Shown: positions 1-7,439, counted from the first letter of the stretch. The stretch: 10,438 nucleotides of DNA from Burkholderiales bacterium (GCA_947462175.1 CANHOE010000060.1:1-10438); one strand, 5' to 3'. Translations and numbers: made by a program. The notes: generated by a model not told the origin, from the letters alone.

Positions 1-224
1 ACCGGCGCCACGCGTTGGGGCTCTGGCTCTCACCACGGAGCGGCGCTGCCGTGCTGATCTGGTTCAACGCAGAGCCAGCACCGCTGCGCTGTGCGCTGCC
101 GCCAGGCGTCTGGGCGCTGGCCATCGACAGCAGCCGGGAACCTGTCGATGCGCAGTCGGTCGACGGCACCATCGAGGTGTCGCCCCAGGCTGTTCTGGTG
201 CTGATCGGGGAGGGCGCGACATGA
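1..224 (+). CDS. glgX: C-terminal end of glycogen debranching enzyme (GlgX-like), 5' truncated
   Basis: Only the last 74 codons are inside the window; the frame is open to the left edge and ends at TGA 222-224. The visible part reads as the C-terminal all-beta domain of a GH13 debranching enzyme: a hydrophobic strand leading into IWFNAEPAPLRCALP, then GVWALAIDSS, then a final strand PQAVLVLIGEG. This spacing of 'FNA...LP...W...D(T/S)...VLVL' is what I know from the end of GlgX proteins. GlgX hydrolyses alpha-1,6 branches of phosphorylase-trimmed glycogen. The stop overlaps the malQ start as ATGA, which fits a glycogen operon. The catalytic domain is not visible, so a related GH13 enzyme (branching enzyme or another amylase) cannot be excluded. 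The family call rests on the C-terminal pattern and on the neighbours. Confidence 0.66.
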   Translation, partial: RRHALGLWLSPRSGAAVLIWFNAEPAPLRCALPPGVWALAIDSSREPVDAQSVDGTIEVSPQAVLVLIGEGAT

Positions 225-1732
225 GTCGCCACCGCCGCTCCGGCATCCTGTTGCATCCCACCTCGTTACCGGGCCCTCATGGCAGCGGCGATTTCGGGCC
301 GGCGGCGTATCACTTCGTCGACTGGCTGGTCGCCGCGGGTCAGCGCGCGTGGCAGGTGCTGCCGCTGACGCCGATCGGGCCGGGCAACTCGCCGTATGCC
401 AGCGTCTCGGCCTTCGCTGGCTCGCCGTGGCTGGTGGCCCTTGAGCCCTTGATCGACAAGGGCTGGATCGATGCGGCCGATGCGGCCACCGGCAACAGCC
501 TGCCACGCAGTCATGTCGACTTCGAACGCACCGTGCCGTGGCGCATGGCGCGCTTGCGCGAGGCGTTCACCCGATTCACGTGCATGGCCAGCGACGATGA
601 TCGCTTCGCTTTGGCGACTTTCTGCGCAGCCGAAGCTGGCTGGCTCGACGATTACGCTCTCTTCATGGCGCTGGACGGACACCACCAGCGGCAACAGATC
701 TGGAACTGGACCGGCTGGGAAGCAGGATGCGCAAGGCGCGACCCCGAGGCGCTCAGAACGGCACGTGCGCAGTGGCAGCCGGAGATCGGTTTCTGGTGCT
801 TCGTGCAGTGGTGCTTCTTCACGCAGTGGCGCGCACTCAGGTGCTACGCCAACGAGCGCGATGTGCAGCTGGTGGGCGACCTGCCGATCTTTGTTGCGCA
901 TCACTCGGCCGACTGCTGGGCGCGGCCCGATCTGTTCCTGCTCGACGCTGAAGGCGAACCCCGTGTGGTCGCCGGTGTGCCGCCGGACTATTTCTCGGCG
1001 ACCGGGCAGCGCTGGGGAAATCCGCTTTACGACTGGCCGGCCATGCAGCAGGAAGGCTTCGCCTGGTGGGTGGCCCGCATGCGGCACGAGCTGGCGCGCG
1101 CGGACGTGGTGCGCATTGACCACTTCCGCGGCTTCGCGGCGTACTGGGAGATTCCTGCCAGCGCTCCGACTGCAGTGGATGGCCGATGGGTGCCAGCCCC
1201 CGGGGCGACGCTGTTCAAGGCGCTGCAAGCAGCGCTGGGCCCGTTGCCTGTGATCGCCGAAGACCTGGGCGTGATCACGCCCGACGTGGAGGCGTTGCGC
1301 GACGGCTGTGGCTTCCCGGGCATGAAGATTCTGCAGTTCGCATTCAGTGGCGATGCCACCCACGCCTTTCTGCCGCATAACTACCCGGTCCACTGCGCTG
1401 CCTACAGCGGCACGCATGACAACGACACGGCGCGGGGCTGGTACGACACCGCGCCGGCCCACGAACGATGCCACGCCGAGGCCTATCTCGACACCGATGG
1501 CACGGAGATCCACTGGGCCATGATCCGCGCCATTTGCGGCTCGGTCGCCCAGCTCGCGGTGTACCCGATGCAGGATGTGCTGGGTCTGGGCACCGAGCAC
1601 CGCATGAACACCCCCGGTCGCCTCGATTGCTGGACCTGGCGTTTTGTCTGGGAGGAGGTCGGCAGTGAGCCTGCGCAGAAGCTGGCCTCGCTGGCGGTCG
1701 CCTTTGGGCGCACGCCGAAGCAGCGACCCTGA
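221..1732 (+). CDS. malQ: 4-alpha-glucanotransferase (amylomaltase), GH77
   Basis: This 503-residue protein is close to the short amylomaltase type of about 500 residues and lacks the long N-terminal extension of enterobacterial MalQ. It moves alpha-1,4-glucan segments between maltodextrins in the cytoplasm and releases glucose. GH77 signatures are all present: the N-terminal QVLPLTPIGPGNSPY block near residues 45-59; GDLPIFVAHHSADCW near 219; the nucleophile Asp300 in VRIDHFRG; the acid/base Glu347 in VIAEDLG; and Asp400 in GTHDND as the transition-state stabiliser. The ATG at 221 overlaps the stop of the upstream gene (ATGA), so translation is probably coupled and the start is well fixed. 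It fits a role in handling the short dextrins left by the debranching enzyme. No damage is seen in the frame. Confidence 0.96.
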   Translation: MSRHRRSGILLHPTSLPGPHGSGDFGPAAYHFVDWLVAAGQRAWQVLPLTPIGPGNSPYASVSAFAGSPWLVALEPLIDKGWIDAADAATGNSLPRSHVDFERTVPWRMARLREAFTRFTCMASDDDRFALATFCAAEAGWLDDYALFMALDGHHQRQQIWNWTGWEAGCARRDPEALRTARAQWQPEIGFWCFVQWCFFTQWRALRCYANERDVQLVGDLPIFVAHHSADCWARPDLFLLDAEGEPRVVAGVPPDYFSATGQRWGNPLYDWPAMQQEGFAWWVARMRHELARADVVRIDHFRGFAAYWEIPASAPTAVDGRWVPAPGATLFKALQAALGPLPVIAEDLGVITPDVEALRDGCGFPGMKILQFAFSGDATHAFLPHNYPVHCAAYSGTHDNDTARGWYDTAPAHERCHAEAYLDTDGTEIHWAMIRAICGSVAQLAVYPMQDVLGLGTEHRMNTPGRLDCWTWRFVWEEVGSEPAQKLASLAVAFGRTPKQRP

Positions 1733-1891
1733 GCCATCACTGGCATGCCCACCCAGGATTCCCCAGGAGCTGACCCCTTGAACATGGTTTACACAACGCG
1801 CCGTTCGCCGCAGCTGAAGCACAGCGATGCGTGCATACGCTGCCCCACGGGGCGGTGCCCATCGGGTACAACCACAGTCTTCCTCGCCGCC

Positions 1892-1895
1892 GGAG
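1892..1895 (+). promoter_or_regulatory. ribosome binding site of glgC
   Basis: GGAG lies 9 nt before the ATG at 1905. It supports that start rather than the longer open frame that reaches back to 1827, which has no family-like sequence before the ATG. Confidence 0.5.
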
Positions 1896-1904
1896 CACGC
1901 TCGC

Positions 1905-3176
1905 ATGTCGAATCAGGTCTTTGACCGCTCCCAACTGACGCGTCGCGCCATGGCGCTGGTGCTGGCGGGTGGCCGCGGCAGCCGGCTGAAAGAACTCACC
2001 GACACCCGTTCCAAGCCGGCGGTTTACTTCGGTGGCAAGTTCCGCATCGTCGACTTCTCGCTGTCCAACTGCCTGAACTCCAACCTGCGCCGCATCGGCG
2101 TGGTGACGCAGTACAAGTCGCACAGCCTGCTGCGCCATGTGCAGCGAGGCTGGGGCTTCATGAAGGCCGAGATGAACGAGTTCATCGATCTGCTGCCTGC
2201 ACAGCAGCGGCTCGACGATGAGAGCTGGTACCGGGGCACGGCCGACGCGGTCTACCAGAACATCGACATCATCGAAGCGAATGGCCCGAAATACATCGTG
2301 ATCCTGGCTGGCGACCACATCTACAAGATGGACTACGGCCGCATGCTGGCCTACCACGTGGCCAAGGGCGCCGAATGTACCGTGGGCTGCATCGAGGTCC
2401 CGCTGGCCGAAGCCAGCGCCTTCGGTGTGATGGCGGTCGACAACGCCGGGCAGATCACTGATTTCATCGAAAAGCCGGACAACCCGCCCCCGATGCCCGG
2501 TCGCCCCGACATGGCGCTCGCGAGCATGGGCGTGTACGTGTTCAACGCGCAGTACCTCTACGACGAGCTCCGGCGTGACATCGCCGACCCGAACTCGGCG
2601 CATGACTTCGGGCGCGACATCATTCCCGCCGCCGTTCGCAATGGCGTGGCGTGCGCGCAGCCGTTTTCCAAAAGCTGCGTGATGAGCGATGGCGACGATG
2701 CGCCTTACTGGCGCGACGTGGGCACCATCGATGCCTACTGGGAAGCCAACATCGACCTCACCGCCACCAAGCCACAGCTCAACCTGTACGACAACGACTG
2801 GCCGATCTGGACCTGGCAGGAGCAACTGCCGCCGGCCAAGTTTGTGCACAACGAACCTGGCCGACGTGGTGAGGCGATCGAATCGATGGTGTCGGGCGGT
2901 TGCATCATCTCTGGCGCGTTGAACCGCTCGCTGCTGTTTTCGAACTGTCGCGTGCATTCCCACTCGACGGTGAACTGGTCGGTGATGCTGCCGCACGTGA
3001 CGGTCGGCCATCACGCGCGGCTCGACCGCGTGGTGGTGGACCGCGGCTGCCGCCTGCCAGACGGGCTGGTCGTCGGCGAGGATCCGATCGAGGACGCCCG
3101 CCGTTTCCGCCGCACCGACAGCGGCATCACCCTGATCACGCAGACCATGCTGAACCGGCTGGCGCAGACAGGCTAG
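1905..3176 (+). CDS. glgC: glucose-1-phosphate adenylyltransferase (ADP-glucose pyrophosphorylase)
   Basis: The 423-residue product makes ADP-glucose from ATP and glucose-1-phosphate, the committed step of bacterial glycogen synthesis. The nucleotidyltransferase domain begins with ALVLAGGRGSRLKEL (residues 17-31) and KPAVYFGGKFRIVDFSLSN (37-55). It continues with YRGTADAVYQN, the metal/catalytic Asp137 in LAGDHIYKMDY, and Lys190 in DFIEKP, equivalent to the glucose-1-phosphate lysine of the Escherichia coli enzyme. Lys37 in RSKPAV corresponds to the fructose-1,6-bisphosphate lysine of E. coli GlgC, so activation by that sugar phosphate is plausible. The C-terminal third has the left-handed beta-helix pattern (GGCIISGALNRSLLF...STVNWSVMLPHVTVG). 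The ATG at 1905 was chosen for its GGAG and because the protein then begins like other GlgC proteins. Its stop overlaps the glgA start by one base. Confidence 0.96.
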   Translation: MSNQVFDRSQLTRRAMALVLAGGRGSRLKELTDTRSKPAVYFGGKFRIVDFSLSNCLNSNLRRIGVVTQYKSHSLLRHVQRGWGFMKAEMNEFIDLLPAQQRLDDESWYRGTADAVYQNIDIIEANGPKYIVILAGDHIYKMDYGRMLAYHVAKGAECTVGCIEVPLAEASAFGVMAVDNAGQITDFIEKPDNPPPMPGRPDMALASMGVYVFNAQYLYDELRRDIADPNSAHDFGRDIIPAAVRNGVACAQPFSKSCVMSDGDDAPYWRDVGTIDAYWEANIDLTATKPQLNLYDNDWPIWTWQEQLPPAKFVHNEPGRRGEAIESMVSGGCIISGALNRSLLFSNCRVHSHSTVNWSVMLPHVTVGHHARLDRVVVDRGCRLPDGLVVGEDPIEDARRFRRTDSGITLITQTMLNRLAQTG

Positions 3177-4669
3177 TGAGCACGTCCCCTACCCGTATCC
3201 TGCAGGTCGGTGCCGAGATCTACCCACTGGTCAAGACCGGTGGGCTGGGTGATGTGCTCGGTGCGCTGCCGTCGGCGCTGTCTCACTTGGGACTCGCAGT
3301 GAGGTTGCTGCTGCCCGGCTACCCGGCCTTGCGCCAGCCTTTGACGAACGTGCGCCTGGTGTGTCGCCTCGGGCCCGCCTTCGGGGCGGCCAGCGTGCAG
3401 GTGCTGCTGGGCCGCTTGCCCGGTATCGACGTGCCGGTGTACCTGATCGATGCGCCGTCACTCTATGACCGGCCCGGCAATCCGTATGTCGATGGCAGCG
3501 GCGAGGGCTGGGCCGACAACCCGCAGCGCTTCGGGCTGCTGGGCTGGGTCGCGGCTTTCCTCGCGTTGGGCGACATCGACCCCGCGTGGCGGCCGGAACT
3601 GGTGCATGGTCATGACTGGCATGCCGGCCTGGCGGCGGCCTACCTGGCGCTGCATCCACACACCGATTGCCGCACCGTGTTCACGGTGCACAACCTGGCG
3701 TTTCACGGGCTGTTCCCGCAGACACTGCTGCCGGTGCTGCAACTACCCGAATCGAGTTTCTCGAGCGATGGGCTCGAGTTCCATGGCGAGGGTTCGATGA
3801 TCAAGGCGGGGCTGCACTACGCCGATGCGATCACCACCGTCAGCCCCAGCTACGCGCGCGAGATTCAGACACCCGCTTTCGGCTGCGGACTCGAGGGCGT
3901 CATCACGCAGCGACGCGCTCAGTTGCAGGGCATCCTCAACGGCGTCGATTACGCGGTGTGGAACTCCACCACCGACCCACGTCTTGAAGCGCACTTCGAC
4001 GCTGCGCATCCGGAATTGAAGGCTGCCGCCAAGGGCGCACTGCAACGCCAGCTCGGTCTGCGTGTCGACCCCGGCGCGATGCTGATCGGCGTGGTGAGCC
4101 GGCTCACTTCCCAGAAAGGCATCGACCTTTTGCTGGAGGTGCTGCCGCGTTTGCTGGTTGAAAACGTGCAGCTGGCCTTGCTGGGCAGCGGCGATGCGGA
4201 ACTGGAGGCGGCGTGCCGGGCTCTGGCCGCAGCGGCGCCAGGGCAGGTTCAGGTCAGCTTTGCGTATGACGAGACGCTGGCCCACCGGATCATCGCTGGC
4301 GTTGACGTGATCGCCGTGCCCTCGCGCTTCGAGCCCTGTGGCCTCACACAGCTCTACGGCCTGCGCTACGGCAGTCTGCCGCTGGTGCATCGGGTGGGCG
4401 GCCTCGCTGACACGGTGGTCGATGCCGATGACAAGGCCCTGGCCGCCGACACCGCGACCGGCTTCGTCTTCAACGCGCCGACCACGCAGGCGCTGGAGCA
4501 GGCTCTGCGGCGAGCGTTGACGCTGTACCGCCAAGCCGATCGCTGGAAGCAGATGGTGTGCAGGGCCATGGTGCAGGACTTTTCCTGGGATGGCGCGGCC
4601 GCCGCCTATGCCGATCTGTATCGCCGCCTGCTGGAGGCCAAGCCCGTCCGGCTCACCAACAGGCCCTAG
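3176..4669 (+). CDS. glgA: glycogen synthase, ADP-glucose dependent (GT5)
   Basis: This protein of about 497 residues transfers glucose from ADP-glucose to the non-reducing end of glycogen. The open frame runs further upstream inside glgC, but homology starts only at ILQVGAEIYPLVKTGGLGDV, so the GTG at 3176 is the natural start. It shares its G with the glgC stop (TAGTG). No strong Shine-Dalgarno is seen before it, which points to re-initiation by ribosomes leaving glgC. Lys20 in KTGGLGDV is the conserved ADP-glucose-binding motif. HGHDWHAGLAAAYL and FTVHNLAFHGLFP are typical of the N-terminal Rossmann domain. GVVSRLTSQKGIDLLLE opens the C-terminal domain, and Glu386 in PSRFEPCGLTQLYGLRYG is the retaining GT-B glutamate. 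It is the last gene of the cluster, followed by about 400 bp of structured repeats. Confidence 0.95.
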   Translation: MSTSPTRILQVGAEIYPLVKTGGLGDVLGALPSALSHLGLAVRLLLPGYPALRQPLTNVRLVCRLGPAFGAASVQVLLGRLPGIDVPVYLIDAPSLYDRPGNPYVDGSGEGWADNPQRFGLLGWVAAFLALGDIDPAWRPELVHGHDWHAGLAAAYLALHPHTDCRTVFTVHNLAFHGLFPQTLLPVLQLPESSFSSDGLEFHGEGSMIKAGLHYADAITTVSPSYAREIQTPAFGCGLEGVITQRRAQLQGILNGVDYAVWNSTTDPRLEAHFDAAHPELKAAAKGALQRQLGLRVDPGAMLIGVVSRLTSQKGIDLLLEVLPRLLVENVQLALLGSGDAELEAACRALAAAAPGQVQVSFAYDETLAHRIIAGVDVIAVPSRFEPCGLTQLYGLRYGSLPLVHRVGGLADTVVDADDKALAADTATGFVFNAPTTQALEQALRRALTLYRQADRWKQMVCRAMVQDFSWDGAAAAYADLYRRLLEAKPVRLTNRP

Positions 4670-4711
4670 CCGGCGCACCGCGCTGTTTCCCGCAGGCATT
4701 GGTCTGCGCGA

Positions 4712-4839
4712 GCGGAGGCTACCGGGTGACCGGCTCCGCTCATGTCCCCCAGGCCGGTTCACTGCCCCGGGGGCTTCTGGTCAAGCCGATCCGGCCCTCC
4801 TCCTTTACTTCGCTGCGCCGGTCACCCGGCATCCTCCGC
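4712..4839 (-). repeat. structured repeat element, left copy: 23-bp inverted repeat around a conserved core
   Basis: Two 23-nt arms (4712-4734 and 4817-4839) are reverse complements at 21 of 23 positions and enclose an 82-nt loop. Read on the minus strand, the loop is a second copy of the core found at 4914-4994. The block 4791-4811 is an exact 21-nt match and the block 4740-4762 matches at 22 of 23. Within the loop, 4791-4797 and 4751-4757 can form an inner 7-bp stem with one G-U pair on the minus strand. One arm mismatch (4721/4830) is also a wobble pair only on the minus strand; the other (4719/4832) is a true mismatch on both strands. Strand is assigned from these wobble pairs and is an inference. 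It may be a structured RNA, a mobile palindromic repeat or a terminator; I do not recognise a named family. Confidence 0.8.
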
Positions 4840-4888
4840 AAGGAGCCACAGTTGCAGTCAACGGCCTTCGACCGCCGCGGTGAAGCCT

Positions 4889-5019
4889 AGAGCGGTGTGG
4901 CGGGGTGCCGTGTGGAGTGAAGTAAAGGAGGAGGGCCGGCGGGAGTTGAGCCGAAGCGAACGGTTGGTGAACCGGCCCGGGGGACATGAACGCAACACGG
5001 CACCCCGCCGCACTGCTCT
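4889..5019 (+). repeat. structured repeat element, right copy (inverted relative to the left copy)
   Basis: Arms 4889-4913 and 4995-5019 pair along all 25 positions in plus-strand RNA: 23 Watson-Crick pairs plus two G-U pairs at 4894/5014 and 4898/5010. The 81-nt loop carries the shared core: a purine-rich block at 4919-4939 containing AAAGGAGGAGGG, a variable middle containing GAAGC, and a block at 4967-4989 containing CCGGCCCGGGGGACATGA. Positions 4933-4939 and 4972-4978 form a perfect inner 7-bp stem. The arms differ in sequence from those of the left copy, sharing only a short G-rich motif (CGGGGTGCCG against CGGGTGACCG). Function is unknown. Confidence 0.8.
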
Positions 5020-5070
5020 CTCGCGACACGAGGCCTGACGACCGACCTATTTCAGGGGCTGTCGCACGCT

Positions 5071-6429
5071 TCAGTGCAGCTTCACCAGCGGCTCGGTGCG
5101 TCGGATGATCAGCCGCGCGAGCGTGTCTAGCGCGACCTTCACCCCGCCGTGCAAGGCCAGCTCGTGCATCTTGTACAGCGACAGGTACATCAACTTGGCG
5201 AAGTAACCCTCGATCATCAGGTTGCCGCCGACCAGGCCGCCCATCATGTTCCCGACGGTGCTGAACTGGCCGAGCGACACCAGCGAGCCGAAGTCGCGGT
5301 ATTGCCATTCCTGCAGCGGCCGGCCGTCGAGGCGGCGCTGAATCTGCCGCAGCAGGTGCTTGGCCTGCTGGTGTGCGGCCTGCGCACGCGGCGGCACGAT
5401 CTTCACGCCGTCGTGCTCGCGCGCGCCGCGCTCCGGCGCCACATCCTTCCAGACGCAGGCAGCACAGTCGCCCATGGCGAAGATCGCTTCGTCGCGGGTG
5501 GTCTGCAGCGTGCCGGTCACTACCAACTGGTTGATGCGGTTGGTCTCGAGCCCGCCGATGCCCTTCAGGAAGTCGGGTGCCTTGACGCCTGCCGCCCAGA
5601 CGATCAGCTCGGCGGGCAGGCTGCGACCATCGGCCAGGTGCACGGTGCCGGCGCTGACCCGGGCCACCTTGGCGTTCACATGCACCGCCACGCCGATTTC
5701 ATTCAGCAGCTGCTCGGTGGCCCGGCTCAGGCGCTCGGGCAGCGCCGGCAGCACACGAGGCGCGGCCTCGACGACGGAGACCTGGATGTCCTTGTCCGGG
5801 TCGACGCGGTCCAGCCCGTAAGCCACCACCTCGCGCGTCGTGCGATGCAGTTCCGCCGCCAGTTCGACGCCTGTGGCGCCAGCGCCGATGATGGCCACGT
5901 GCAGTTGCTCGGGCCGTAGCGGATCGCTTTGCGCATGGGCGCGGATGCAGGCGTTGACCATCCGCTGGTGAAAGCGCTGCGCGTCGGCCGCGGTTTCCAG
6001 CCGCAAGGCATGCTCGCGCACACCGGGCGTGCCGAAGTCATTGCTCTGGCTGCCCACCGCAATGACCAGCGTGTCGTAGGGCACGGCCCGCGCTCGCACG
6101 ACTTCAACACCTTCTTCGTCGAGGTACGGCGCCACCAGCACCTCGCGGCGTTCGCGGTCCAGCCCGATCATTTCGCCGACGCGGTACCGAAAGTGGTGCC
6201 AGTGGCTCTGCGCGAGGTAGCCGACCTCATGGTCGCTGATGTCCATGCTGCCCGCTGCAATCTCGTGCAGCTTGGGCTTCCAGACATGGGTGCGGTTGCG
6301 CTCGATGAGCGTCACCTCGGCCCGTCCGCGCTTGCCCAGCGTGTCGCCGAGCTGCGTGGCGAGCTCGAGGCCGCCCGCACCTCCGCCGACGATGACGATG
6401 CGATGCAGGGTTGTGGACGTGGTCGGCAT
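5071..6429 (-). CDS. ndh: type II NADH:quinone oxidoreductase (NDH-2), FAD-dependent
   Basis: The product has 452 residues and is a peripheral membrane flavoprotein. It passes electrons from NADH to the quinone pool without pumping protons. The FAD-binding Rossmann motif IVIVGGGAGGLELA is at residues 11-24 and the NAD(P)H-binding motif VAIIGAGATGVELAAEL at 178-194. The second FAD motif AIFAMGDCAA is at 315-324, and VPPRAQAAHQQAKHL is the typical quinone-site segment. The C-terminal part (about 384-452, GQFSTVGNMMGGLVGG...YLSLYKMHELALHG) is the hydrophobic/amphipathic membrane anchor of this family. The ATG at 6427-6429 is preferred because the family N-terminus follows within nine residues; an open frame upstream reaches 6501 but overlaps dhaK. 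It begins 14 bp after the dhaK stop with only a weak ribosome binding site, suggesting it belongs to the dhaLK transcript. Confidence 0.93.
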   Translation of the reverse strand: MPTTSTTLHRIVIVGGGAGGLELATQLGDTLGKRGRAEVTLIERNRTHVWKPKLHEIAAGSMDISDHEVGYLAQSHWHHFRYRVGEMIGLDRERREVLVAPYLDEEGVEVVRARAVPYDTLVIAVGSQSNDFGTPGVREHALRLETAADAQRFHQRMVNACIRAHAQSDPLRPEQLHVAIIGAGATGVELAAELHRTTREVVAYGLDRVDPDKDIQVSVVEAAPRVLPALPERLSRATEQLLNEIGVAVHVNAKVARVSAGTVHLADGRSLPAELIVWAAGVKAPDFLKGIGGLETNRINQLVVTGTLQTTRDEAIFAMGDCAACVWKDVAPERGAREHDGVKIVPPRAQAAHQQAKHLLRQIQRRLDGRPLQEWQYRDFGSLVSLGQFSTVGNMMGGLVGGNLMIEGYFAKLMYLSLYKMHELALHGGVKVALDTLARLIIRRTEPLVKLH

Positions 6430-6443
6430 GGCTGTACGGCGCC

Positions 6444-7433
6444 TCACACGCCCCAGCGCAATGCTGCGGTGTGTACCGGTGAATCCCATAACTGCAACCA
6501 CTCGTCATTGACCGCGGTGACGGTGATGGAGCAGCCGGCCATGTCGAGCGACGTGACGTAAGTCCCGGTCAGATGGCGCACCACCTTGATCCCCGCCGCG
6601 CCCAGCAACTTCATCGCGGCATTCACCATCAGGTAGAGCTCCAGCGATGGCGTGCCGCCGAAACCATTGACCAGCAGGATCACCGGCTGCCCCGGCTTCA
6701 GTGCCAGGTCCTTCAGGATCGCGCCGACCAGCTCGGCGGCGATCCCGTCGGCATCAGTCAGCTTGACGCGCCGTCGCCCCGGTTCGCCGTGGATGCCGAC
6801 ACCCACTTCCATCTCGTCGTCGCCGAGCTGGAAGGTCGGCTTGCCGGCTGCCGGTACGGTGCATGAGGTGAGCGCGACACCCATCGACGCGGTGGCCTTG
6901 TTGACCGCATCGCCCAGCGCCTTCAGCGCCGCCAGCTTGTCGCCGCGTTCAGCGGCGGCGCCGACGATGCGCTCGACGATGAGCGTGCCGGCCACGCCGC
7001 GGCGGCCGGTCGTGTAGGTCGAGTTCTCGACTGCCACGTCGTCGTTGACCAGCACGGTGGCGTTCTCCAGATCCAGCATCTCGGCGGCCATCTGGAAATT
7101 CATCATGTCGCCGGAGTAGTTCTTGACGATGAACAGCACCCCCGCGCCCCCATCCACCGACTGGGCGGCAGCCAGCATCTGGTCGGGCGTGGGCGAGGTG
7201 AAGACCTGCCCCGGGCACGCGGCGTCGAGCATGCCGTGGCCGACAAATCCCGCGTGCAGCGGCTCGTGGCCAGAGCCGCCGCCGGAGATCAGCGCCACCT
7301 TGCCTGGCTTCAGGTTGCACCGGCGCACGAACTGACGCTCGGCGCCCAGCGTGACGATGTCCGCATGGGCGGCGGCAAAGCCGTCGAGCGACTCGGCCAG
7401 CACGGTGTCGACATGATTGATCAATTTCTTCAC
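6444..7433 (-). CDS. dhaK: dihydroxyacetone kinase, substrate-binding subunit DhaK
   Basis: This 329-residue subunit binds dihydroxyacetone covalently and presents it to the nucleotide subunit DhaL for phosphorylation to DHAP. GGGSGHEP at residues 51-58 includes His56, and VKNYSGDMMNF includes Asp109; both match the catalytic residues of E. coli DhaK. His215 in GVGIHGEPGR is the hemiaminal-forming histidine. The C-terminus (LLVNGFGGTPSLELYLM and TYVTSLDMAGCSIT) is also typical. The start is GTG (7431-7433), with AGGAG six bases upstream; no in-frame ATG fits better. It follows dhaL by 41 bp and precedes ndh by 14 bp. The substrate may be another ketose, such as erythrulose, since DhaK relatives with that activity exist. 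The sequence does not decide this. Confidence 0.95.
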   Translation of the reverse strand: MKKLINHVDTVLAESLDGFAAAHADIVTLGAERQFVRRCNLKPGKVALISGGGSGHEPLHAGFVGHGMLDAACPGQVFTSPTPDQMLAAAQSVDGGAGVLFIVKNYSGDMMNFQMAAEMLDLENATVLVNDDVAVENSTYTTGRRGVAGTLIVERIVGAAAERGDKLAALKALGDAVNKATASMGVALTSCTVPAAGKPTFQLGDDEMEVGVGIHGEPGRRRVKLTDADGIAAELVGAILKDLALKPGQPVILLVNGFGGTPSLELYLMVNAAMKLLGAAGIKVVRHLTGTYVTSLDMAGCSITVTAVNDEWLQLWDSPVHTAALRWGV

Positions 7434-7439
7434 AAGGGG

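Larger units (their letters stand above)
4670..5070. other. 401-bp intergenic region between convergent glgA and ndh
   Basis: Apart from the two inverted repeat copies, which occupy about 260 bp, I see no credible gene here. The short open frames that cross the repeats have low-complexity Arg/Pro/Ser-rich translations and are best explained by the GC-rich palindromes. The 49-nt spacer between the copies (4840-4888) and the flanks (4670-4711, 5020-5070) show no recognisable motif. The flanks have no T-run placed right after a hairpin, so neither copy is a textbook intrinsic terminator. Folding alone could still help stop transcription of the two converging genes. Confidence 0.7.

Noticed and set aside
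1778..1840. Possible promoter for glgC beginning with TTGAAC at 1778 in the malQ-glgC gap
   Set aside because: No -10 box lies at the right spacing. A TTTACA at 1788 also lacks a partner. The gap may hold a promoter, but no motif supports it.
266..1906. A 546-codon minus-strand open frame opposite malQ
   Set aside because: It lies antisense to a clear GH77 gene with all catalytic motifs. Long antisense frames are common in GC-rich DNA, and its translation has no recognisable family.
1737..3014. A 425-codon minus-strand open frame opposite glgC
   Set aside because: The plus strand encodes an intact GlgC with all motifs. The antisense translation is His/Arg/Val rich and without domains.
4712..5019. 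Integron attC site, CRISPR repeat or insertion-sequence ends as explanations for the intergenic repeats
   Set aside because: There are no attC core GTTRRRY sites, no regular short repeats with spacers and no transposase reading frame. No flanking target-site duplication could be identified by eye.
4742..5038. A 98-codon plus-strand open frame, and overlapping short frames on both strands, across the intergenic repeats
   Set aside because: The frame runs through both repeat copies and owes its length to GC-rich palindromes. The translation is rich in Arg, Ser and Pro with no domain and no good ribosome binding site. Its sequence is better explained by the stem-loop structure.
6430..6501. Upstream extension of ndh to 6501
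   Set aside because: It would add 24 residues that overlap the dhaK 3' end and have no family similarity. The ATG at 6429 puts the FAD motif at the expected place.
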